A DNA stretch of 24,352 bases. Origin: a virus. This document shows, in pieces, positions 7,321 through 12,160 of the stretch (positions are counted from its first letter, which is position 1; each line of letters starts with the position of its first letter). The stretch spans positions 1 through 24,352 of IMG/VR virus record IMGVR_UViG_3300010970_000183; one strand, written 5' to 3'. The position numbers and the translations under genes are program-made. The notes below the pieces were generated by a model, which ran no database searches, was not told the origin of the DNA, and worked only from the letters and a program-made list of their open reading frames with translations.

Positions 7321-7949
7321 CCACTCAGCTCGTAAACCCAAACCCCGGCGTGAAAGACTACGCCGGGTTTTGTCTACGCTTCACACAAGCGGTTTACGGA
7401 GCACCAGCACAACACTCAAGCGCATGGGCTGCATGGGAAGCCACAAGCTACAAACACAGCACCGCTGAAAGCATCCCAGCGATCTCAGTCCCAGTATGGT
7501 TTAGCCACTACGGGACATACGGCGAACCCCCCACATACGCAAACTGGGGGCACGTCGTCGCCTACATCCCCGGCACCGGATACCTCTCCAGCCCCGGAGA
7601 AGGCTACGGCTCACAAATCTTTGACAGCATCCAAGCCGTAGAGACCTATTTCAACGCCCATTATGTAGGCTGGAGTGAAGACCTCAACGGTTTACGCATA
7701 GCTGAAGTAACAAATACCCCGACAAATAGTAAAGGCGACACTGAAATGCTCATGATTCACAAGCCCAGCGGAGACGCAAACGTCTACCGTTACGCCGTCT
7801 TCTCTGGCAGTTTCTGGCTCGAGTTCGTCGGGCAAGACGTAGCTAACGGTTTCAGTGCCCAAATCGGTGCAGCATCCGTGAAGGTCACTAACGATTTCTG
7901 GAACGTATGCAAGGCATCTGCACAGGCTGGGGCACGCAATGCCAAATGA
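7317..7949 (+). CDS. Endolysin, CHAP/NlpC-P60-like peptidase, unit A
   Basis: A 210-residue protein. I chose the GTG at 7317 because it overlaps the upstream stop and gives TTQLVNPNPGVKDYAGFCL; the open frame further upstream lies inside the previous gene. Cys19 in YAGFCLRF and His79 in NWGHVVAYIPG fit the Cys-His pair of CHAP-type amidases/peptidases, followed by YVGWSEDLNG, a motif typical of such actinophage lysins. Residues after about 140 are separate and could bind the cell wall. The exact repeat with unit B ends at codon 174, beyond which the C-terminus differs. It would cleave host peptidoglycan at the end of infection. Confidence 0.7.
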   Translation: MTTQLVNPNPGVKDYAGFCLRFTQAVYGAPAQHSSAWAAWEATSYKHSTAESIPAISVPVWFSHYGTYGEPPTYANWGHVVAYIPGTGYLSSPGEGYGSQIFDSIQAVETYFNAHYVGWSEDLNGLRIAEVTNTPTNSKGDTEMLMIHKPSGDANVYRYAVFSGSFWLEFVGQDVANGFSAQIGAASVKVTNDFWNVCKASAQAGARNAK

Positions 7950-8106
7950 GAAAACACGCGCATACATCTACCGCGTACTGCTCGCAGTATCGCCTCTAGT
8001 AGCCTTCTACGGGCTCCTCAGTGCCGACGAGCTCGCTTTATGGCTTGGCGTAGCATCTACCGTGCTCAACATCATGCCAGTGCTGAACACGTCCACGAAA
8101 GAGTGA
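7939..8106 (+). CDS. Holin-like small membrane protein, unit A
   Basis: A 55-residue protein overlapping the lysin end by 11 bases. Two hydrophobic segments, about residues 13-26 (VLLAVSPLVAFYGLL) and 32-50 (ALWLGVASTVLNIMPVL), are joined by a short acidic turn SADEL. The pattern YRVLLAVSPL...YGLLS resembles the two-pass small membrane proteins beside actinophage lysins. Unit B has a very similar 54-residue version. Holin function is inferred from position and topology. Confidence 0.65.
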   Translation: MPNEKTRAYIYRVLLAVSPLVAFYGLLSADELALWLGVASTVLNIMPVLNTSTKE

Positions 8107-8109
8107 CTC

Positions 8110-8316
8110 GTGGCAGACGATACCGCCGTCATAACTTTGCGTGAAGTTTATGACCTTGTGCTGGAGTTGAAGACTGAGATGTCTCCGACTCCGTCAGTGT
8201 TGCGCGATCATGAAGACCGCATCCGTGACTTGGAGCGTAAGGTGTGGTCATATTCTGGACTCTCTGCCATCGCTGCAGTGGTCTTATCTCAGGTTGTTAC
8301 TGCGCTTTTGAAGTAG
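8110..8316 (+). CDS. Coiled-coil plus C-terminal membrane segment protein (second holin candidate), unit A
   Basis: A 68-residue protein with a GTG start three bases after the holin-like gene. Residues 10-45 are charged and helical (LREVYDLVLELKTEM, RDHEDRIRDLERKVW), followed by one membrane segment (LSAIAAVVLSQVVTALL). This is the XhlA-like layout of holin-associated proteins. Unit B carries at this place a different sequence with the same architecture (22986-23222), so the slot is functionally conserved though the gene is not obviously homologous. Confidence 0.55.
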   Translation: MADDTAVITLREVYDLVLELKTEMSPTPSVLRDHEDRIRDLERKVWSYSGLSAIAAVVLSQVVTALLK

Positions 8317-8343
8317 GCGCGACACGCCCGAGATTATCTCCAC

Positions 8344-8373
8344 TTGACAATGCGTTACAACGTAACACATACT
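8344..8373 (+). promoter_or_regulatory. SigA-type early promoter, unit A
   Basis: TTGACA at 8344-8349 and CATACT at 8368-8373 with an 18-base spacer. Both hexamers and the spacer length are kept in unit B, although the spacer bases differ. The spacer holds the inverted repeat GTTAC-AAC-GTAAC (8354-8366), a possible operator, of which only the right half is kept in unit B. It lies before the small early genes. Confidence 0.7.
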
Positions 8374-8390
8374 AGATACATCAAGCACCA

Positions 8391-8405
8391 CCGCCAAACG
8401 AAAGG
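8391..8405 (+). repeat. CGCCAAACGAAAGG leader motif, early operon of unit A
   Basis: CCGCCAAACGAAAGG just before the start of the first early gene, including its ribosome binding site GAAAGG. Near copies precede the ATPase gene (9448-9459) and SSB gene (10539-10554), and an exact copy lies in unit B (23302-23316). Confidence 0.65.
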
Positions 8406-8412
8406 TAACACC

Positions 8413-8601
8413 ATGAAACTAACATTCAACGCCGTAGACATCTTTGATATGGTCGTCGATGAGCAACTCGGACACCAACAGCTCGAAGAGATTGCAAACC
8501 AAATGTATCTCCAGCGACGCGGAGGCGAACTAGCACACCTCTGGCAGTCCGAAGAGTTCACCCAGTCACTCGCAGCACAGTTAGATCTCTTCAACCTATG
8601 A
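8413..8601 (+). CDS. Conserved small early protein of unknown function (62 aa), unit A
   Basis: The frame is open from 8344, but that start would lie on the promoter. The ATG at 8413 follows GAAAGG with seven bases spacing and matches the unit B start. The protein is MKLTFNAVDIFDMVVDEQLG..., mostly helical and acidic, ending LAAQLDLFNL. The unit B homologue has the same length, with five substitutions in 62. I recognise no family. It opens the early operon and its stop overlaps the next start (ATGA). Confidence 0.75.
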   Translation: MKLTFNAVDIFDMVVDEQLGHQQLEEIANQMYLQRRGGELAHLWQSEEFTQSLAAQLDLFNL

Positions 8602-8783
8602 GACTCCAACTCGACTCAGAGACAGACCGCAAACTCAACGATGCCATAAAAGCCGAGCCCAATATGCTCGACGAGCTCTTCAATAAATACCAAGAGTCTG
8701 ACCACAGCATCGAAGCACTCACCGAACTACTAGCAGCCAAATACCGAGCCATTCTCAAAGGACAAGTTGAATATGAAGAATAG
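8598..8783 (+). CDS. Conserved small early protein of unknown function (61 aa), unit A
   Basis: MRLQLDSETDRKLNDAIKAEP... is a helical, charged protein overlapping its upstream neighbour by four bases and the next gene by eleven. The central SDHSIEALTELLAAKY is well conserved in unit B. No catalytic residues stand out. Its size and helix content would suit a small regulator or host-takeover factor, but nothing in the sequence proves this. Confidence 0.7.
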   Translation: MRLQLDSETDRKLNDAIKAEPNMLDELFNKYQESDHSIEALTELLAAKYRAILKGQVEYEE

Positions 8784-8907
8784 AAGCATCCGCATCAGCG
8801 AAGACCTCCTCTTCGCCTTGCAGCTCATCGCAGAGCAAGAAGACCGCAGCGTATCCGACTGCATACGTCAAGCCATCAAACTCTATGCAGGGCAGATGCT
8901 CAAATGA
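8773..8907 (+). CDS. Ribbon-helix-helix (CopG/MetJ-like) micro-regulator, unit A
   Basis: A 44-residue gene missed by length cut-offs. RSIRISEDLLFALQLIAEQE reads as a DNA-contacting strand plus helix 1, then DRSVSDCIRQAIKLY as turn and helix 2, closely matching the RHH pattern (RI.lpeel...L..lA...g.S.se.IR.AI..Y). RHH proteins bind operators as dimers. The inverted repeat in the promoter at 8354-8366 is a plausible target. Unit B encodes a homologue of 43 residues with about ten differences. It overlaps both neighbours. Confidence 0.75.
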   Translation: MKNRSIRISEDLLFALQLIAEQEDRSVSDCIRQAIKLYAGQMLK

Positions 8908-9020
8908 TGGCAGTGCTATGCGAAAACCATAAATACCTTTGGGGTAGATTACCCCTCGACCACATCATCGACTTCGTGGCCTTCGTAGGCTGCACAACCT
9001 GCTACACAGATAGGGACTAA
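8904..9020 (+). CDS. CxxH/CxxC zinc-knuckle microprotein, unit A
   Basis: A 38-residue gene starting ATGATG inside the stop of the RHH gene. MMAVLCENHKYLWGRLPLD opens it, and a later CTTC pair gives C-x2-H and C-x2-C, a likely single zinc site. Unit B keeps all four ligands (CENH and CTNC) while neighbouring residues vary, which supports both that it is a gene and that the ligands matter. Function unknown. Confidence 0.65.
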   Translation: MMAVLCENHKYLWGRLPLDHIIDFVAFVGCTTCYTDRD

Positions 9021-9023
9021 ATC

Positions 9024-9404
9024 ATGGCATGGAATAACAGCGACTATGTAGACGTCGCAGCACGCGTTAGAGAGTTCCACGAGAAGCATCCAGAAGGCTC
9101 ACTCCAGACAGTCAGCATTGACTTCCAAGAAGTCGCCGGACAGATGCTCGTGATCTATACCGCTGCAGCTTATCGCTCACCTGAAGACCCTCGCCCCGGC
9201 ATCGCTATGGCCTCCGAGCCTTTCCCCGGTAAAACCAACTTCACCCGTGATAGTGAAGTCATGAACGCAGAGACCTCAGCATGGGGACGTGCCATAATCG
9301 CAGCGGACGGTAGTATCGTCACCAAGAAGATAGCCTCACAGCAAGAAGTAGCTAACAGGCAGACCGCAGAGCCATGGGCTCCGCCTACTAAGACGGAATG
9401 GTAG
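9024..9404 (+). CDS. Conserved actinophage early protein, possibly recombination-related, unit A
   Basis: A 126-residue protein. YVDVAARVREFHEKHPEGSL is followed by a beta section (VIYTAAAYRSPED), then FTRDSEVMNAETSAWGRAI and a GSIVTKKIASQQEVANR tail. I recognise the overall pattern (PG...TR.SE.MNAETSAWGRA) as one found widely in actinophage genomes next to recombination or replication genes. The conserved ETSAWGRA block recalls, weakly, ERF-type annealing proteins. It lies just before the RecA-like ATPase. Unit B has a closely similar protein with divergent ends. Confidence 0.55.
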   Translation: MAWNNSDYVDVAARVREFHEKHPEGSLQTVSIDFQEVAGQMLVIYTAAAYRSPEDPRPGIAMASEPFPGKTNFTRDSEVMNAETSAWGRAIIAADGSIVTKKIASQQEVANRQTAEPWAPPTKTEW

Positions 9405-9409
9405 CGAAA

Positions 9410-9440
9410 AGCCCTAGGGAGTAACACCTCACCTAGGGCT
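9410..9440 (+). terminator. Strong hairpin, possible terminator or attenuator, unit A
   Basis: AGCCCTAGG (9410-9418) pairs perfectly with CCTAGGGCT (9432-9440). Inside, GAG and CTC add three pairs with one bulged A. CTCTCG follows instead of a T-run. It lies five bases after a stop codon, between the early block and the ATPase. A left arm of similar type (AGGCCCTGAGG) follows the same gene in unit B. Confidence 0.5.
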
Positions 9441-9469
9441 CTCTCGTCGCCAAACGAAACGCCGAAACC

Positions 9470-9487
9470 ATGCAACGGCTTAACTGA
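9470..9487 (+). CDS. Five-codon leader minicistron before the RecA-like ATPase (possible)
   Basis: ATG CAA CGG CTT AAC TGA follows the leader motif CGCCAAACGAAA (9448-9459) and the sequence GAAACC, just as real starts do in this phage. It is in frame with the ATPase ATG at 9500 but separated by its TGA. GAAAG at 9486-9490 would serve the second start. Translation through it could couple or tune ATPase synthesis. Expression is not provable from sequence. Confidence 0.3.
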   Translation: MQRLN

Positions 9488-9499
9488 AAGTATACCCTA

Positions 9500-10402
9500 A
9501 TGGACGCATTTACAGCCTTCAACGTCACACCTGCAGACCAGCAACAACTGCACGACTTCTTTCCAGACCTCTACGAAGCTCCAGTCTTCTACGACACCGA
9601 GCAACTCCTAGACTCAGACCCTAACGACACCCTCGACACGGTATTCCTGCAGCGTAACGACGGCGTGCACGCAATCTACCCCGGCTCCCACGTTGCCCTC
9701 TACGGTGAACCCGGCTCCGGTAAGACCATGCTGGCAAAGTTCGCCACCATGCAAGCACTCAACGCAGGATACAAAGTCGCACACATCGACATCGACGACA
9801 ACCGCAAAGAGATCGTTGCACACGACGTCCACAAGTTCGGAGCACACCGTGACAAGATGCTCGCACAGTGGCGACTAGCCCAACCCGACTCTATAGACCG
9901 CCTCAACAGCCTCTGGGAGCGTCTCATAGCCGACGAGTACAGCCTCGTGATAGTAGACAGCATGGCAAGCTTAGAAGGCCTTACAAGCGCAGATGCAAAC
10001 ATGGGGCTCGACTTCGTGCAGCGCATATATCTGCCATACATCAAACGCCTCATGAACGCAGGGTGTGCCGTGATCTCTATCGACCACACAGGCAAAGACC
10101 GTGAACGTAAGGGTGCCATGGGTAGCACGCAGAAGCTCGCTAAGTCAGACCTAGCCATCCACGTCGTACTCCCAGAGTCCGGAGAAGGCCTCGTCCCCGG
10201 CGAACTAGGCACAGTAGCCCTATACATAGATAAAGACCGCTACGGCGTTACAAAGGCAAACAGCCAACTGCGTGAATACCGTGCAGGTCACATGAGAAGC
10301 TTCTGGGGCACCTTCACCATCCCAGCCACAGGTCTACACCAAGCCAACATCCAAGCACCAAGCAAAAACGCCACCAACAAAGTGCCCTACAACTTTAGAT
10401 AA
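9500..10402 (+). CDS. RecA-like/RepA-type AAA ATPase (replicative helicase or recombinase)
   Basis: A 300-residue protein of the RecA-fold ATPases, most like the RepA/AAA_25 group. Walker A is GEPGSGKT at 69-76 and Walker B is LVIVDS at 149-154. The signature AVISIDHTGKD (190-200), followed by a GAMGSTQKLAKSDLAI stretch, is typical of RepA-like hexameric helicases. It is the only replication motor in the unit, with no primase or polymerase visible, so the phage must borrow the host replisome. A repeat- and hairpin-rich gap follows. The start at 9500 has GAAAG nine bases upstream. Confidence 0.75.
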   Translation: MDAFTAFNVTPADQQQLHDFFPDLYEAPVFYDTEQLLDSDPNDTLDTVFLQRNDGVHAIYPGSHVALYGEPGSGKTMLAKFATMQALNAGYKVAHIDIDDNRKEIVAHDVHKFGAHRDKMLAQWRLAQPDSIDRLNSLWERLIADEYSLVIVDSMASLEGLTSADANMGLDFVQRIYLPYIKRLMNAGCAVISIDHTGKDRERKGAMGSTQKLAKSDLAIHVVLPESGEGLVPGELGTVALYIDKDRYGVTKANSQLREYRAGHMRSFWGTFTIPATGLHQANIQAPSKNATNKVPYNFR

Positions 10403-10418
10403 AACACGGCGCGTCGAT

Positions 10419-10448
10419 TTGACAGCCCAAAAGTCGTGTATATATAGT
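10419..10448 (+). promoter_or_regulatory. SigA-type promoter before ssb
   Basis: A perfect TTGACA at 10419-10424 is followed by TATAGT at 10443-10448 (spacer 18), or TATATA at 10441-10446 (spacer 16). It is the best promoter in the window. Transcription would cross the hairpin below and enter ssb, RusA and the downstream micro-genes. Confidence 0.75.
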
Positions 10449-10527
10449 CTTCCTTACATGAAGTCTTCACAGTCTTCCTAGCGAGTGCCTCTAAGCACTC
10501 GCAACGGGAAGGAAGGGAAGTCTTCCT
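10446..10527 (+). repeat. AGTCTTC direct repeats with embedded hairpin: candidate origin or leader
   Basis: AGTCTTC occurs at 10446, 10462, 10471 and 10519 (three of them extended to AGTCTTCC). A perfect 8-pair hairpin GCGAGTGC-ctctaa-GCACTCGC lies at 10481-10502, followed by the purine-rich GGGAAGGAAGGGAAG. The 158-base gap 10403-10560 is the longest noncoding stretch in unit A. Iteron-like repeats beside a RepA-like gene could mark a replication origin. They could equally be regulator sites or a structured leader for ssb. Confidence 0.45.
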
Positions 10528-10538
10528 ATAACACACAA

Positions 10539-10554
10539 CCGCCAAACAAAGGAG
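10539..10554 (+). repeat. Leader motif before ssb
   Basis: CCGCCAAACAAAGGAG, the ssb version of the shared early leader. It contains the strong ribosome binding site AAAGGAG before the ATG at 10561. Confidence 0.6.
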
Positions 10555-10560
10555 AAAACC

Positions 10561-10917
10561 ATGGCGTTAATCAAGATAGAGTCCGCTGAAGTACTGCGCC
10601 ACGTTGGAAGCAACGGCGCATTTGCCGTTGGTGAATACATCACCACAAAAACAGGTGCATCATTCCAGAAGCAGTACACGATCTGGGCAACCGGCACCGA
10701 AGCCCCACCCGTGGGAGCTATCGTCTCAGTCATTGGTCAGCTAGGCATGAAGATGCGTGAATATGCTGCACCTTCCGGCATGAAGCAGGCCATTGACGTG
10801 AGCGTGAATGAGCCTGAAGTTACCGTCATGGGACAGCCCAAGCCTGCTACCGTGGAAGAGACCGCTGCAGCCATCCAAGACATCGCAGCATCCACAGGCA
10901 AGGAGCTCCCCTTCTAA
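10561..10917 (+). CDS. ssb: Single-stranded DNA-binding protein
   Basis: A 118-residue protein that should coat single-stranded phage DNA during replication. The OB-fold-like part covers residues 1 to about 90 (YITTKTGASFQKQYTIWATG, then VGAIVSVIGQLGMKMREY). The protein ends GKELPF, matching the hydrophobic-acidic tail with final Pro-Phe by which SSB proteins recruit partners. It is shorter than most bacterial SSBs (150-180), as usual in phages. Strong AAAGGAG lies upstream. Its TAA overlaps the next start (TAATG). Confidence 0.75.
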   Translation: MALIKIESAEVLRHVGSNGAFAVGEYITTKTGASFQKQYTIWATGTEAPPVGAIVSVIGQLGMKMREYAAPSGMKQAIDVSVNEPEVTVMGQPKPATVEETAAAIQDIAASTGKELPF

Positions 10918-11159
10918 TGACAACCGCAAAGAAGCCCACCACCCCATCGGTGGCGACACTCACCAAGAAGCTCAAAGCTGCAGAGGCAGAAGTAGCAAAG
11001 CTGGAAGAGCTCGTCTTCAAGCTAAATGAGCAATTCGCTAATGAGCTCGCTAACTACGGCAATGAGCAATACGGCTTAGGCCTAGATCAAGGCCGTGCAG
11101 AGATGGGTGCAGCTTTCGAAGCACAGTCACGCATCCAACGCTGGATGTACAAGGCCTAA
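10917..11159 (+). CDS. Small coiled-coil protein of unknown function
   Basis: An 80-residue protein overlapping ssb by one base and followed after three bases by RusA. A basic N-terminus (MTTAKKPTTPSVATLTKKLK) leads into a heptad-like segment AEAEVAKLEELVFKLNEQFA at about 24-43, then an Asn/Tyr/Gly-rich part. Being locked between SSB and RusA suggests a role in DNA metabolism, perhaps as an accessory or packaging subunit. I recognise no family. Confidence 0.6.
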   Translation: MTTAKKPTTPSVATLTKKLKAAEAEVAKLEELVFKLNEQFANELANYGNEQYGLGLDQGRAEMGAAFEAQSRIQRWMYKA

Positions 11160-11162
11160 CCC

Positions 11163-11552
11163 ATGTATGCCATCGTGTACAGTGTCACAGGTCTACCCGT
11201 CACTCAAGGCTCTAAAGCCATCTCACGCTCGGGACGTATGTACGAAACCGGCAAAGGATGGGCTGCATGGCGTAAAGCCATCAAAGAAGCCACAGAGACA
11301 CAGGTAGAACTAACCGACACTGTACTCGGTGGCGTTAGGGTAAGCCTCACCTTCCGCTTCCCACGACCTGCAAAGCCTAAGTACGACTACCCCCTCAAAG
11401 ACTTAGACAAGCTATGCAGAGCAGTACTCGATGGCATGAGCACATCACATGGCGGAGGCATCATCGAGGATGACAAGCACGTCGTCTACCTCACCGCCTA
11501 CAAGGAATACCATGAACACCCCGGCGTCATCATCCGCATTGACCCAGCATAA
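11163..11552 (+). CDS. rusA: RusA-like Holliday junction resolvase
   Basis: A 129-residue nuclease expected to cut branched recombination or replication intermediates before packaging. The N-terminus LPVTQGSKA is the usual RusA opening (P..qgs...), FRFPRPAKPK follows, then the acidic centre PLKDLDKLCRAVLDGM (Asp80, Asp82, Asp90), IIEDDKHVVYL (Asp103/104) and the closing Lys in TAYKEY. Length is typical. The TAA overlaps a further in-frame ATG. Confidence 0.8.
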   Translation: MYAIVYSVTGLPVTQGSKAISRSGRMYETGKGWAAWRKAIKEATETQVELTDTVLGGVRVSLTFRFPRPAKPKYDYPLKDLDKLCRAVLDGMSTSHGGGIIEDDKHVVYLTAYKEYHEHPGVIIRIDPA

Positions 11553-11590
11553 TGAACTACCAACCACGCCACGCGAAAAGGAATAGACCA

Positions 11591-11704
11591 ATGGAACGAC
11601 TACACACAACCATCCGACTCATCATCTGGACATCCATCGTCATAGTATCCATGCTCCTAGTGGACTGGATAGGTAGAGAGATCGTGCTAAACCTGCCATG
11701 GTAG
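11591..11704 (+). CDS. Single-pass membrane microprotein
   Basis: A 37-residue gene. The frame is open from an ATG at 11552 overlapping the RusA stop, but AAAAGGA lies about seven bases before the ATG at 11591, which I prefer. MERLHTTIR is followed by a hydrophobic helix LIIWTSIVIVSMLLVDWI and a short tail. It could be a membrane-acting host modulator or superinfection factor. Function unknown. Its 3' end overlaps the next gene by seven bases. Confidence 0.5.
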   Translation: MERLHTTIRLIIWTSIVIVSMLLVDWIGREIVLNLPW

Positions 11705-11796
11705 CCATCAAACTAGACGAGCCATGCATCGACTGTGGAAAGACAACAGCGTGCTATGGCTGCGTCATGGACTTATACAGGTCAGACGATGAGTAA
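11698..11796 (+). CDS. Zinc-knuckle microprotein 1 (CxxC...CxxC)
   Basis: A 32-residue gene: MVAIKLDEPCIDCGKTTACY and then GC, giving CIDC and CYGC pairs nine residues apart, followed by an acidic tail. It overlaps both neighbours. Two CxxC pairs in 32 residues are hard to explain by chance and suggest a single-zinc fold. Role unknown. Confidence 0.5.
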   Translation: MVAIKLDEPCIDCGKTTACYGCVMDLYRSDDE

Positions 11797-11887
11797 TCTA
11801 CCAATCTGCTATGTATGCCAGAAGCCCAAGGCAATCATGCAGACAGACTGGATAGGTGACATATGTTGGTGGTGTAACAACCAATGA
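11789..11887 (+). CDS. Zinc-knuckle microprotein 2 (CxxC...CxxC)
   Basis: A second 32-residue gene in another frame, overlapping the first by eight bases and the HNH start by four (ATGA). CYVC near residue 7 and CWWC near residue 27 flank QKPKAIMQTDWIGDI. It is similar in design but not clearly in sequence to the first. Position just before HNH and terminase hints at packaging or DNA binding. Confidence 0.5.
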   Translation: MSNLPICYVCQKPKAIMQTDWIGDICWWCNNQ

Positions 11888-12156
11888 GCCAACACCATAA
11901 AGCAGCGAAGTGGAGCAGTAGCCGTGTCAGCAAAGCAAGAGCCAACATCCGAGCACAACTCCCTCTTCCATGTGTTGAATGTGGTGGAGCAGTTATGCCA
12001 GACGACCCGTTCGATGTCGGACATCTTCAGCCACTCAGTCAAGGTGGAAATGTTGCAGAGTATGGCGCATCTCATCGACGCTGCAATCGCGCTGCAGGTG
12101 GACGAATGGGAGCAGCAATAGTGAACAGGCAACGCAAACAAACAAGACATTGGTAA
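11884..12156 (+). CDS. HNH endonuclease of the packaging module
   Basis: A 90-residue HNH nuclease. CVEC at 30-33, then FDVGHLQPL with His47, SQGGN with Asn56 and SHRRCN with His64/Asn68 form the HNH core. Genes of this type next to the large terminase (HK97 gp74 is the studied case) help cut DNA for packaging. Free-standing homing endonucleases are less likely given the overlapping, in-operon position. It starts in the stop of the previous micro-gene and ends four bases before the terminase ATG. Confidence 0.8.
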   Translation: MSQHHKAAKWSSSRVSKARANIRAQLPLPCVECGGAVMPDDPFDVGHLQPLSQGGNVAEYGASHRRCNRAAGGRMGAAIVNRQRKQTRHW

Positions 12157-12160
12157 CGAA

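Larger units (their letters stand above)
3370..7837 (+). repeat. 4,468-base direct repeat, first copy
   Basis: From the base after the mismatch at 3369/18254 to the base before the mismatch at 7838/22723, this stretch reads the same as 18255-22722, with a constant offset of 14,885. All genes inside, and even the noncoding reading frames, match. The sequences just outside are diverged: I counted 9 mismatches in 60 bases at 3121-3180. Confidence 0.9.

Noticed and set aside
7744-7949. Internal start in the lysin giving a separate cell-wall-binding subunit
   Set aside because: An in-frame ATG at about codon 144 has only a weak, distant AAAGG. Evidence is too thin to list.
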